A stretch of 31,571 nt of DNA from Leishmania donovani (lineage: Eukaryota; Euglenozoa; Kinetoplastea; Trypanosomatida; Trypanosomatidae). This document shows, one piece after another, positions 1-9,595 of this stretch (position 1 is the first letter of the stretch; each line of letters opens with the position of its first letter). The notes beneath the pieces were generated by a model that made no database searches, was not told where the DNA came from, and worked only from the letters and a program-made list of their open reading frames with translations. The position numbers and the translations under genes are program-made. Location of the stretch: positions 984,463 to 1,016,033 of the forward strand of contig NC_018255.1 of assembly GCF_000227135.1 (NCBI RefSeq). The letters run 5' to 3'.

Positions 1-363
1 CCCCCCACCCACACACACACACACACCACGCTACAGCCACGCCTAGCGAGTAGTCCTTATCTTCATCGCCATTATCCGCGGCTGTCTGTGTGAGAGCCAA
101 GGAGACGGCGTCTTTCTGCCTCCCTCCTCCTTTTTGAATCCTAGTTTGCGCATTCCCACCGCTCCTTACACGCTCTCTTCGTGCGCTTCTCTCTACTCTC
201 TGTGTGCCTCCCCTGTCGACCTGTGCGCAGCCCCTCTCCCTTTCCCTCATTGTCCCCCTTCTCCCTACACGCCCATCCCCTTGACGCGTCATTCTTGACG
301 AAGCGCACATCGAGATCGACACGCGTGCTGCAGTCAGTGAGGGAGGCACCGCCTGTCTTTGCA
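1..363 (+). promoter_or_regulatory. Intergenic end and 5' leader of first gene, with spliced-leader acceptor candidates
   Basis: The first 30 bases are a C-run and a (CA)n tract (10-26), typical of Leishmania intergenic DNA. Poly-pyrimidine stretches at 118-135 and 231-300 are followed by AG dinucleotides at 143-144 and 302-303; another AG is at 229-230. These are candidate trans-splice acceptors for the gene starting at 364. No ATG occurs between 145 and 363, so any of these acceptors would leave the ATG at 364 as the first start codon. The choice among acceptors is inference. Confidence 0.5.
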
Positions 364-1269
364 ATGACCCGTCACAGCAAATCTGTGAGGGCGGCTTCGG
401 CTGGCGTGGTGCTGGCAATGATTGTGATGGCGGCACTGTGCTGCACGTCAGCGGTGTGCGCCCCTGCCACCGCGCGCACGAGCTTCGAAAACGGACGCCG
501 ATTTGCGGCGATTCCGGAGATGCCTGCGGTGGTCAAGCAGATCTGGAGTGTGCCGCCGAACTCCGCTGCGGGCGCAGGCAGGCCGTCGCACGTGATGGTG
601 AACGCGCCCCCCAAGTACGAGTGGGCCGATCAGGAGTATCCGCCAAACAGCGCTTCGCAAACGGAGCTCACGCTGGCGTTGGCGGCGGAACGTGTGCACA
701 AAGACGCAGACCACGTTCGTGCCTCCTCGCCCGGCGTCGTTGCTATGAATACTGCTGCGATCGCTCCGGCCGATCAGCCGCACATAATGCCAGCGGCCTT
801 GCCCGCGCAGCTCCTGCGCAGCCCTCTCGCAAATGGAGAGGCCGCGCCCTCGCTGGAGCAGCTCAGCAAGGTATTGAGCTTGTTGCCGAGTCACCAGCGC
901 AAACAGCTGGTGCAGCCCTCGTACAGGGCCGCCGGGCAACTCGCAGTGGAGCAGGACGGCCAAAAGATCGCAGTGGAGGTGGCACCTGCGGCATTGACGG
1001 CATACGCTGGCTCCTCCGGCTCCTCTGAGGGGTCGACGAGCCGAGAGGACAATCGCGGTGCCATCCTTTCCAGCGGCGTAATCGCCTCCTTCACCGTCGC
1101 TCTCACCTTCGCCGGCCTGCTGCTGATCTTGGTGTTGGCAGAGGCTTGCGCAATGGCCAGCGCGTTCATGGAGGATCGCCGGATGCGTGCGACCCGAGAT
1201 GCGAAGGGTGCCGATAACCCCGTCGAGCCCAAGAACGGCGACTTCCGCGATACCGCCGTCGACGTATAG
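364..1269 (+). CDS. Predicted type I membrane protein, unknown function
   Basis: I do not recognise this 301-residue protein. It begins with a basic N-terminus and a hydrophobic segment (about residues 10-32, ending near AVCAPATA) that looks like a cleavable signal peptide. A lumenal or extracellular part of about 200 residues, rich in Ala and Pro, follows. It contains PPNSA twice (residues 64-68 and 93-97). A strong transmembrane helix at about 238-262 precedes a charged tail of about 38 residues, so the topology would be outside N-terminus and cytosolic C-terminus. The frame is open further upstream to 181, but that extension has no ATG and is pyrimidine-rich leader, so the first ATG at 364 is chosen. 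No enzymatic motif is visible. GC-rich codon use matches its neighbours. It is probably a trypanosomatid-specific surface or secretory-pathway protein, but that is inference. Confidence 0.8.
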   Translation: MTRHSKSVRAASAGVVLAMIVMAALCCTSAVCAPATARTSFENGRRFAAIPEMPAVVKQIWSVPPNSAAGAGRPSHVMVNAPPKYEWADQEYPPNSASQTELTLALAAERVHKDADHVRASSPGVVAMNTAAIAPADQPHIMPAALPAQLLRSPLANGEAAPSLEQLSKVLSLLPSHQRKQLVQPSYRAAGQLAVEQDGQKIAVEVAPAALTAYAGSSGSSEGSTSREDNRGAILSSGVIASFTVALTFAGLLLILVLAEACAMASAFMEDRRMRATRDAKGADNPVEPKNGDFRDTAVDV

Positions 1270-1463
1270 GTTTAATGTCCGCACTTCGTGCTCGGTGGCG
1301 GGGAGTGCGCGACTCGGGGTGGGGGACGGCCTAAGAGGGGGATGAGGCGTCAAAGTTGGAGTGGGCACGCGAGTGCGTGTGCGCTTGAGCTGCCGGCGGC
1401 GGAGGCGAGGAACGCGCAAGACGCAGGAGTGGCAGTGGCTCTGATAGTAGAGTCAAGGTGAGA

Positions 1464-1520
1464 GGGGATGCAAAGGAGATGCAGGGCGCCGGCAAATGGT
1501 GCGCCCTGCATCTCATCCCC
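1464..1520 (+). other. Long perfect hairpin in the 3' flank of gene 1
   Basis: The 14-nt arm GAGATGCAGGGCGC (1476-1489) is perfectly complementary to GCGCCCTGCATCTC (1501-1514) across an 11-nt loop. An outer 6-bp extension (GGGGAT at 1464-1469 with ATCCCC at 1515-1520) is separated from the inner stem by a 6-nt bulge on the 5' side only. It lies about 200 nt after the stop codon, so it would be in the 3' UTR or the spacer RNA. The function is unknown. Confidence 0.75.
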
Positions 1521-2254
1521 ATTTCCCTTCCGCGCCACGTCTTCTTCTCTTCGTGCTCTTTCCATCGCTGCTTTCCTGGTCGGATGCGCCCACAGGTGTG
1601 CACGCGCGCGTGTGGTGTGTGCGTGCGTACTTGAGATGGCCACACTGTCCTGTACGATCTGACCGCCGCCACCGACACCGCCCTCCCTCCCTCCCTTTCT
1701 CCTTTCTCTTGTCTCATTCTCGCTGGACTCTACTTCCGTCTTCGTTTCGCTTCTCTTATCTCTCTTCTCTCCATCTCCCCTTTAATGGGTACGCGGGCTG
1801 CGGTCTGCTTGGTGCTTCATTGTCACCCTGTGCGCCGCTCTCCTCCGGTCGTTTGCCATTGGAAGAAAGCGGCAGCAGAGCAGCACGGCGACAAAAAAGA
1901 AACACCCCCCGCACACACGAGAGGCGAGAAGCGGCGGAGGGACGACGGTGATGGCGTGTGGGTGCCGAGTGCGTGTGCCGTGTGCAGAGATGAGGCGCGG
2001 AGGGCTGGTGGAGAGGGGGAATGATAGATGAGACAGCACCATTATGGTTTGTCTTGGTTTCTCGCCCCACTTCTCACTCCCTCGACCTTCCTCGTCTTGG
2101 GCAGTACACCGCGTCTTCTGCGGCCCCCCTCCCCCTCCTCCTTCCCGGCGGTCATCTCTTCACCTGCGCACCTTGTCCGTGAAACTCTCTTGCGCCTTCT
2201 CTATCTGCGTGTGTGTGTGTGATAGGGAAAACAAGAATATCTATATCCACACAA

Positions 2255-2274
2255 ACACACACACACACACACAC
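2255..2274. repeat. (AC)n microsatellite
   Basis: This is a run of ten AC dinucleotides in the intergenic region, with a short GT run at 2209-2221 just upstream and an AT-rich stretch after it. Confidence 0.9.
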
Positions 2275-2830
2275 CTCTCTATATATGGATATGTACAGAT
2301 GTATACCTGTATGCATCGATAAAGCAACCGAAAAAAAAGTTAAACAGCGGGCAGCAGCCCTCCCAAGTGCTTGCAACTCTGTGTCTCTGTGTGGGAGGCA
2401 GTCACGATGTGCAGAGGAGAAGAGCACGCCGTGACGCCAGGTCCCGGCGATGCACCCTTGTGGAGGAGGTGGAGGTGGCTCCACGGCGTTTGTGATCGCA
2501 CTTCGGGGGGGGGGGACTGCCCGCTCACAAACGTCAATCAACTAAGCAAGTGATATACACACGAGAAACAGCAAAAAACAAAAACAAGAACCGAAGAGGA
2601 CGTGCACGGCTTTGTGCACAAATCCGACAAGCGCGACGGAAGGAGAAGCGGCTGACTACGCAGTACACTGCAGATGAGTGGAGCGAGCGGGGCCGTCGTC
2701 TTCCGTCGACTTTTCCGCTTTTCTTGTTGCTGTAGTCGCCGCAGCTCTGAGTGTGAGGCTCGCACTTGTCTGCGCACACATTTCTCTCTATCCTACACTC
2801 TTTTCGTATGCGTATGCACGAGTGCGGCGT

Positions 2831-2903
2831 GCCTCTCGTTTTCTCTTCGCGTCTGCGCCTGCCATCGTCGTTCCCGTTCCGCTTCCGCGTTTACCATGAG
2901 CAG
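2831..2903 (+). promoter_or_regulatory. Spliced-leader acceptor for gene 2
   Basis: A long pyrimidine-rich tract (about 2831-2893) is followed by the first AG at 2899-2900 and another at 2902-2903. The leader from there to the ATG at 2960 would be about 57 nt and has no upstream ATG. This supports both the acceptor and the chosen start. Confidence 0.6.
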
Positions 2904-2959
2904 GTGGGCACTCACTTTAGAACACTCACACAACATCCGAAACACATATACACATTCAA

Positions 2960-4513
2960 ATGGATCCTGTGCAAGAGCTTATTGCGGGAGTTGGCCTCTC
3001 AGACCTGGAGGGCGGCCACAGACCGGCGCAGGCGTCCTCGTCAGCATCTTCGACGGCGCTCGACCCGTCCAGCGCACCCGCGCCTGCATCTCCTCCCGCT
3101 GCGGCACCACCGCGGCGCACAAAGATGGTGTTCTTGTACAGCGACGAGGATGCCGTGGACGGTGATGACGACGGCGAGGGCCGCAGAGCGACACAGCCTG
3201 CGAACGGTGTAGCGGAGGTGCTGTGTGATGACCACGCCATCGCCGTCTCGGCGGACGCGCTCGCAGAATTGCAAGCAGAGGCGGCCGAGATGACAGCCGT
3301 GGGGATGTCGGACGCTCAGACATCTCTGTTGGACGCCAACGGAGACGCTAACGGCTTCTCCTTTGAAGAGGACGTGCTGAGCGGACTAGTCGGCGGTGCC
3401 TCTGTCTCTTTCATCACCGATGGAGGGATGCGGGTGAGGGAGGTGACGGCACCGAGGTTGTGGGAGGGCGCCGTGGCGCCGGCTGCGTCCTCTTCTCTTC
3501 ACGGCCGCGGCGCAGATGCCGCCTCCTCGGCCGCATACGAGTTGCCTCTCCTTCTGCGCCGGGGGCTGCCGGCTGCTGACTTTGTGCTCCAGTCGCGACG
3601 CAAACGCTTTCGTGAAGTGCCGGCGTCTGCCGGTGCCACGGTTCAGTCGTCACCCAAGGACGCTGCTGCGGCTGCGGCTGCGACTGCCGGTGAGTCTGCG
3701 GCGGCGAATTCAGCAGCCGCGGCCGAGTCATCCCCACAAGGTCCGTCTTCTTCCTCAGAGCTGCGTGTTGATGACCCCCAAGGAGAGAAGCGTGACGACG
3801 GCAGTGACAGCGTCGAGGTGGAAGTGGAGGAGGAGCTCGACGTGTACCCGGTGTACGAGGAAAACGGCAGGACAGTACGTGCACTGCGAACGCGTTGCGG
3901 GTACGAGCTTACCTTGGACGAGCACGACTTGCTCGAGGACTGGGCAGAGGGGGATGAGGAGGATACGGAGGAGGGGCGCGCAGATAAGGGCGAGGACGCA
4001 GCACCGCCTGCTGCCGCTGCTGTAACCGAGGGGAACGAGCAGGCCAATGATGGCGATCGTGACGCGTACAATCATGATGCTCCATCGACGACGAGGGCTG
4101 TTCAGACGGCCAACTCGGCAGCCGCAGCTGCCGCAGACGAAGACGACGAAGATGCAGACGCGGACTTGCCGGTGCGGGCAGAGGCGGGGGACTGGGGTGA
4201 CTTCCATGACTTCGACGACGAGGAGGACGAAGAGGAGGCTGAGCTCGACGAGGCAATCATTGTCGCTGTGGTAGAGCAGCTGGTGCGCTGCTGCGAGGCT
4301 GACGACTTGGACCCGCAGATAAGCGTCGAGGCAGCCCGCTTCATTGGCGCTGCCAAGCCGCTGCTGGAGCAGCTGACCAACGAGGTGATCAGCCCAGCCG
4401 AGTTCGTGCAACGCATGGAGGGCGACCTGCGCCGCTTCCAGCGCATCTACAAGAGCATCTACCGCCCCCGTGACTCACCGATTGTGATCGACGGCGTCGT
4501 GACCGATTTGTGA
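2960..4513 (+). CDS. Acidic low-complexity hypothetical protein
   Basis: I do not recognise this 517-residue protein. The start ATG at 2960 is the first one after the likely splice acceptor. The N-terminal half is Ala/Ser-rich and probably disordered, with several acidic stretches (for example SDEDAVDGDDDGEG near residues 59-72). Two more acidic blocks lie at about 275-345 and 390-435. More ordered pieces are a segment around YELPLLLRRGLPAADFVL, a short block with VYPVYEENGRTVRALRTR, and the last 90 residues, which are helical and end in IVIDGVVTDL. Short islands between acidic linkers suggest a nuclear or nucleolar scaffold or interaction protein, but no named domain is visible. The function is left open. 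Confidence 0.85.
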   Translation: MDPVQELIAGVGLSDLEGGHRPAQASSSASSTALDPSSAPAPASPPAAAPPRRTKMVFLYSDEDAVDGDDDGEGRRATQPANGVAEVLCDDHAIAVSADALAELQAEAAEMTAVGMSDAQTSLLDANGDANGFSFEEDVLSGLVGGASVSFITDGGMRVREVTAPRLWEGAVAPAASSSLHGRGADAASSAAYELPLLLRRGLPAADFVLQSRRKRFREVPASAGATVQSSPKDAAAAAAATAGESAAANSAAAAESSPQGPSSSSELRVDDPQGEKRDDGSDSVEVEVEEELDVYPVYEENGRTVRALRTRCGYELTLDEHDLLEDWAEGDEEDTEEGRADKGEDAAPPAAAAVTEGNEQANDGDRDAYNHDAPSTTRAVQTANSAAAAAADEDDEDADADLPVRAEAGDWGDFHDFDDEEDEEEAELDEAIIVAVVEQLVRCCEADDLDPQISVEAARFIGAAKPLLEQLTNEVISPAEFVQRMEGDLRRFQRIYKSIYRPRDSPIVIDGVVTDL

Positions 4514-5412
4514 CACCTTTGCTTCCCTTCCTAATCATTCCTCAATGGTTTACCGCGGCTTTCTTTTTCAGTTGGGTGCTGGGCGTTGTATGGGGTGCTG
4601 GCTAGCTTGTACCTGTGTGTACGTCGGTGTGTCTCCCATCACACACGCACTCGCTGTGACCGGCGATAAGCGTAAAGCGTTTAACAAATGTTTTCTTTTT
4701 TTTTCGTCGGCCGAACTACACACACACACACACACACACAAGAGTCACGCGCGCGCACTTCTTCGTGCGTGCTCACGTACGTGCGGCATCGTCTTGTGAG
4801 TGGCCGGGGCCCGAATGCCGTTCATCTCCTCCCTTCCGCTCCTTTGTGGTTGGTTGGTTGGCTCTGTTCAACACGGCCGGCTGCTCCCTCCCCTTGGATC
4901 GATGCACCGGTGTAGGGAGGCCGTTGAGGAAGTGATGAGACGAACACGGCCATGATAATGCGCGCACAAGAGGACCTACGTGTATTTAGGAGTGGCTTTC
5001 GTCTCTCTCTCTTTGTGCTAATCCGTGCCAGCAGCAGCAGCCGCAGGGACGGGTGTACTTCCTCATTCGCGGACGCTGCCTATGCATGCGTACGGGCTCC
5101 GCCCCATCACACTCTCGAAGCACACAAGCTACATTACCTCACTTTTCTCTTTCCTCTCTTCTCCATCCCTCCCTCGGATGCGCATACATGCCAACACGCT
5201 TGCCGACCGTGGCACAGTGAAATACCCCACAGAACGGAAGAAAAACCAAAGGAGTAGCAAGGAGAACGTAGGACATCCCTCCACCGCCTTCTTCCCTCCC
5301 CGCTTGACCATCAAGTCTCAACCCCACACCACCCCACGTGCCCTCTACCCCACTCCCAGTCACACGTGTGACCCCTCTTCCACCAGCGTGTAGACATAGA
5401 GGGAATAGAACG
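4514..5412 (+). other. Intergenic region between gene 2 and eIF4E-3, with acceptor candidates
   Basis: This stretch has no gene. A (CA)n tract at 4718-4740 follows a T-run. Poly-pyrimidine tracts lie at 5138-5175 (first good AG at 5216-5217) and 5274-5304 (AG at 5314-5315), and a shorter one ends in CCACCAG at 5380-5386. Any of these could receive the spliced leader for the gene at 5413. None of the candidate leaders downstream of 5217 contains an ATG before 5413. Confidence 0.55.
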
Positions 5413-6462
5413 ATGAACCCGTCTGCCGCTGCATACATACCACAGAAAAGCGACGCGAAAGGGGAGCCAAAGTCGTCCTCGGCGGCTGCGGTCGTCAAGC
5501 CGCCGTCGACGCAGCTGGTGACCAAGCTGAGCGCAGCCGCAGAGCCGTTCGTGCCAGGCGGCCCGAAGCAGGCGTCTGCGACATCGACGCACGTTGACCC
5601 CAAGTCGACCACCGAGGACGGAAAGACGACTGCGCCGCCGCTGATGGAGCGCCCGGCCAGTTCGCTGCCCGACTCTGCCGCTGCTGCGGGCGCTGCCAAG
5701 AAGGAGACAGATGAGAACGATGACTCGCAGCTGGACTGGCTGCCGGAGGCACAGCCGACGGATTGGTCGGAGAGCAAACTGCCGAAGCTGTTCGGCTGCC
5801 ACAACACAGCTGCCAAGGCGACCTCGAGCGCCATCCCGCTGCACGCCTCGTGGGACCTCTACGCCGACGACCACCAAGGTAGCAGCAACATGGCGTCTAA
5901 TAGCTCCCCCACCAGCACCATGTCCTTCGAGCCCATTTTTGTCTCCAACGTCGGCGACGTGGAGAGCTTCTGGCGACTATGGCGGTATTTGCCGGCGCCT
6001 TCGGCGCTTCCGACCGTTTACACGTACTCGTGGTTCCGCAGGGATATCAAGCCCGAGTGGGAGCACCCGCGCAACAAGAAGGGTGGCACCATCAGCATCG
6101 TTGTCTTCGACCGCGACCGCTCCGGCTTGAGCGACAAGCAAGTTCTCGATGACGTCTTCATGGCTATGCTCGTCGGCGCTGTCGGCGAGAGCTTTCATGA
6201 GTGCAGCACGACACTGAATGGTATTATGCTAAAGGTGCGATCCAACAAACCCGTAACGCTGCAGCTCTGGACGGCGCACTCGGAGGTGGGCAAACTGAAG
6301 GCCTTTGCAAATAGCGTGCGTGACACGCTCAGCAAGATTATGGGCGCCAAGACGCTGCAGAAGCTGGAGTACTACTCCCACCATCAAAAGCAGGCCGCCA
6401 CGAATAGTCTTGCCGCCCGCATGAAGGGCAAGACGAAGATCTCGCCCGATCACACGTTCTAG
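5413..6462 (+). CDS. eIF4E3: Eukaryotic translation initiation factor 4E, LeishIF4E-3 type
   Basis: This 349-residue protein is a cap-binding eIF4E paralogue. The core (about 145-325) aligns with human eIF4E: ESFWRLW (W187 matches W73, the eIF4G/4E-BP contact), KPEWEHPRNKKGG (W216 and E217 match W102 and E103), GESFHECS, and LQLWTAHS (W286 matches W166). The first cap-stacking aromatic, W56 in human, aligns with M170, as I recall being reported for LeishIF4E-3. The N-terminal extension of about 140 residues holds two PAM2-like motifs: MNPSAAAYIP at 1-10 and LSAAAEPFVP at 39-48 (consensus L-N-x-x-A-x-x-F-x-P). PAM2 motifs bind the MLLE domain of poly(A)-binding protein. The frame continues upstream to 5338 without an ATG, so the start is 5413. 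In the literature this paralogue binds m7GTP weakly and enters starvation granules. The role here is inferred from that. Confidence 0.95.
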   Translation: MNPSAAAYIPQKSDAKGEPKSSSAAAVVKPPSTQLVTKLSAAAEPFVPGGPKQASATSTHVDPKSTTEDGKTTAPPLMERPASSLPDSAAAAGAAKKETDENDDSQLDWLPEAQPTDWSESKLPKLFGCHNTAAKATSSAIPLHASWDLYADDHQGSSNMASNSSPTSTMSFEPIFVSNVGDVESFWRLWRYLPAPSALPTVYTYSWFRRDIKPEWEHPRNKKGGTISIVVFDRDRSGLSDKQVLDDVFMAMLVGAVGESFHECSTTLNGIMLKVRSNKPVTLQLWTAHSEVGKLKAFANSVRDTLSKIMGAKTLQKLEYYSHHQKQAATNSLAARMKGKTKISPDHTF

Positions 6463-8790
6463 TCTAAGGAGGCGCGAACGACATAAGGAGACGAAGAAAG
6501 ACGGAGCACGAGAAGGGTGGTGGTGGTGGTGGTGGATGATAGTGAGGCGAGCGGGAGAGTGTGTGTGGGCGTGCGTGGGGTGGCCTAGCAGGAGTATATG
6601 TATCTGAGTGCATGTTTTTTTTTTTGTGTGTGTTTTCGCACCGGGGAAGACTGCCAGAGTCGCTCTTCTGGCGGGAAGGAGGCGATAAAAGGCTCACCAT
6701 GGCCACTCTCCCCATCTCATCTCGCTGTCTGCCTGTCTGTGCCTTCCTCCCTCCATCGCACACATGGCGCTTGCCGCGTTTGCTTTGCTCTCCTCCCCTC
6801 CCTTCTATATCCGTGTGCCTGCCTGCCTGTCCGTGTCTGTCCGTCTGTCTCTCCCTCCCCATTTCTTCTCCTCCTTTTTTGAGCAGCCCTGTAGTTGCAT
6901 GGCGGGGCTGCGCGCGTTTTGCACGCGTGCCGCGATTGAGCTTGTCGTCGTAGCGGGTCCTCTCCCTCTTAGGGAAGCGGTTCGGAGCGGTGTCGTAGAG
7001 GCGTGCGTATCTTGTTCTCCTTGCTTGCTTCTGCGCTGCTGGATGCACAGATATCGAGACGCGTGCATGCGCGCCTAGGCGAAGAGTTGATTCAAAAACC
7101 TTGGGTGAAAAAAAAACAAAAGTGCCTCTAAAAAAAACCGGGCAAAGGCACGCTACATCTCCCCCTCCTCCCCCCAGAAACACACACACACACACCCAGG
7201 CACACACAGCTCAGGAGCTGAAGGAAGTAGGCATGCACCGCATCGTCGTTGTCCGCTCTTCCCTCCCTTCAACTCAGTGGGGGATGGCTGTGTGGTGCGT
7301 CGTGGCGTGTGCGTGCCTGTTGCTTGTGACAGAAAGAAAGAACAAAGAGAGCGGGTGCTGCGTTCTGTTTCGTGACACGAGAGGAACATGGGGGGGGGGA
7401 CATCGGCATGACGCCCGGAGAGGGAGAGATGGCACATGAGAAGAGTCTGAAAGGAAAGCAAGCAAGGTGGGGTATCTACATGTGTGTATGTATGTGTTTA
7501 TATGTGTGGAAGAAATGCCCCGCTAGACCCCCCCCCCCCCACCCACCACCACCACACACCTCGACCTGCCGCACTCTCTACCGAACTGAAGGAGTGTGCA
7601 GCTCTCTCCCATCTTCCATCTACCATCTCTTTCCTTTACTCGTACCATCCGGCATTCGACTTGTTCGGCGAGCCACGGCGACGATGAGTGAGGAGCTGGG
7701 AGAGGGGTGGCGTGGAAGGGGGAGGGCCCGGAGAGTCGTGGGACAAGGGAACACAATCAAGCAGGAAAAGGGTGCTGAGCGACAGATGCTTGTGGGCCAC
7801 GAAAGTCGGGTGAACTGCACCGCAGACACAGACGCACGGATGCATGCATTGGCTAACCACGCGCATGTACAGGCGTATATGCACGCATGCATTTTCCTTG
7901 TTTTTCTCCCTGGTGCTGTTACGCAGCGCGCTGTCTGTCTGTCTCCGTGTTGACCTTTTCGTCTTCCTTGGGCGCTTTCTCTACCTTTTTCGTGTGGGCC
8001 CTCATCGCATTGTGGCGCTCTTGTGTCTGTGTCTGCCGGTCACCCCCCCCCCCACTCTCCCCTCCTGCCGGCCTCCGTCTCGCGCACTCGTCGCGGCTGT
8101 AGACGACGCATCATCTTGCTCAGCCCTTTACAGGCCTTGCTTCCCTTGTATGTGTTATTTATTATTATATGTATTACGATGATGATGACCGATAAGACGC
8201 ACAGCATCAGAGAAGTGTTCTTCGCTCTCCCCCACGTCGTGTGTTCATCGGACTCAAGCTTCTCCTCGTGCCTGTAAATTGATGCTTGTTCCTGTTGTGG
8301 CTGCTGCTGCTGTTGTTATTGCGGTTGCTGTCTTTACGAGCGCGTGCGTGTGTATGTGCCTGCGTCTGTGTGTGTGCGCTGCCGGGTGCACGATATCGGG
8401 CGATTCGAGCGTTGCTTGTCCTCACACGCCTGCGATTTCGCCCAGTCGTTTTTCCCTCTTCCTCTCCCTCTCCTTCTCAGTGTGTTCAGCCTCCGCCATC
8501 TCGGCATGTGTCTCTATGTCATTTCTTTGTGTGCTTATCTTCCTTTAGTGTGTCCGTTGCGTGTGTGTGTGTGGAAGGGGGGAGGGGAGAGAGGGGAGGG
8601 AAGACCACACCACGTGTGAGTGCCGGCGTCCCTTTCTCTTCACATTCTCTGCGTGCCTGTCTCTTTCGGTTGCCTTCTCTCTCGGGGCATTATATACATA
8701 TATATATATATGTGTATACATACGCACATGTGCTTGGATGTGTCGATGCGTGTGCCGGTCTTGCCTTTCCGACTTGAACAGCTGTTTAAA

Positions 8791-9264
8791 CTTTATTTTC
8801 CGACGTGTCCATTCTGCCACGAACACGTCAACAGGTATACACGCATACACAACCACAGGTCTCCTGCCTCTGTGGCACTGCAGCTGTGCCAGGGAACCGG
8901 CCCGTCAGCGCCGCGTGACGTCGTTCAGTTCATTGCAATGCCACTGCCTCACAGCGCAGGCAAGGTCCCGGCTCGCGCTCAACATCACCGCAGCGCAGCC
9001 AAAGGCAGAGACAAAGAAAAGAGCAGTGGTTGTATGTGTACATTTGTTGAATCATCGACACGATTTCGTAGTGAGCTGGTCCTAACCTGATTATCTCATG
9101 CCCACGTGTCTCTTCCGCACAGCGCCAGCTCAGACCGCTCCGCGGGCACCAAGAGCCCCCGCAGCTGTAGCCGAGGGCAGGATATGCAGGCTGCTTGGCC
9201 TCCCCACATAAAGAGTAGGCACCGCACCCTGAATACTACGGTGCGGCGGCTCGCATCATGAGGG
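8791..9264 (-). mobile_element. SIDER2: Degenerate SIDER2-type retroposon, antisense
   Basis: Read on the minus strand, the segment begins at 9264 with CCCTCATGATGCGAGCC. This matches the first bases of the two good SIDER2 copies in this window (CCCTGATGATGCCGGC). An internal block with CCTTGC and CATTGC corresponds to their middle. It ends with GTGGCAGAATGGACACGTCG, matching their 3' end (GTGGCATCGAATGGACACGT). An A-rich tail follows (rc of 8791-8800). At about 464 nt it is shorter and much more diverged than the 610-nt copies. SIDER2 elements are short non-coding retroposons derived from ingi/L1Tc-like LINEs. They are usually found in Leishmania 3' UTRs, where some destabilise mRNA. Confidence 0.75.
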
Positions 9265-9567
9265 CCCACGTTGACAGCAACGAAAAACAGAGCGAAGAGC
9301 TGCAGGGAGGCGGAAGAGTACCGAGGAGAGGAGGGGCGGGCGGGGGGGGTGCGCACACGCAAGGACGCACTCCCCCCGGCCCACCCCATCAAGTCACCTT
9401 TTCCATTTTGTCTTTTCGAACACTAACAGGAAGAAATAATAATTCATAAAATGTGATCAACGATGTGTGTGCGGGAAAGAAAAGCGAACGGAGCGTTGAA
9501 GCGAGACTCTCGTCAGTGCCGTACGAGGCAGGCTTCGAAGGCGGAGCGGCTGAGAGGGAGAGATGGA

Positions 9568-9595
9568 GGGAGGGAGGGAGGGAGGGAGGGAGGGG
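9568..9595 (+). repeat. (GGGA)n tract, possible G-quadruplex
   Basis: Seven consecutive runs of at least three G are separated by single A residues. This satisfies the usual intramolecular G-quadruplex pattern on the + strand, which is also the transcribed RNA sense. It lies about 800 nt upstream of the acyl-CoA dehydrogenase start. Confidence 0.85.

Larger units (their letters stand above)
1270..2959 (+). other. Intergenic region: 3' UTR of gene 1 and leader of gene 2
   Basis: This 1.7 kb stretch has no convincing gene. Short frames in it are low-complexity (runs of His-Thr, Arg-Ser, Pro) on both strands. It holds a strong hairpin (1464-1520), pyrimidine-rich tracts around 1675-1775 and 2060-2160, GT and CA microsatellites (2209-2221, 2255-2274), a poly-G run near 2505-2516, and an A-rich stretch at 2565-2600. 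It presumably supplies the 3' UTR and polyadenylation region of the membrane-protein gene and the 5' UTR of the next. Confidence 0.6.

Noticed and set aside
181..363. N-terminal extension of the first gene in the same open frame
   Set aside because: It has no ATG and consists of pyrimidine-rich leader with acceptor sites; the signal peptide follows the ATG at 364.
8620..9090. 156-codon + strand frame
   Set aside because: Most of it lies inside an antisense degenerate SIDER2 and the rest in a TA/CA-rich stretch.
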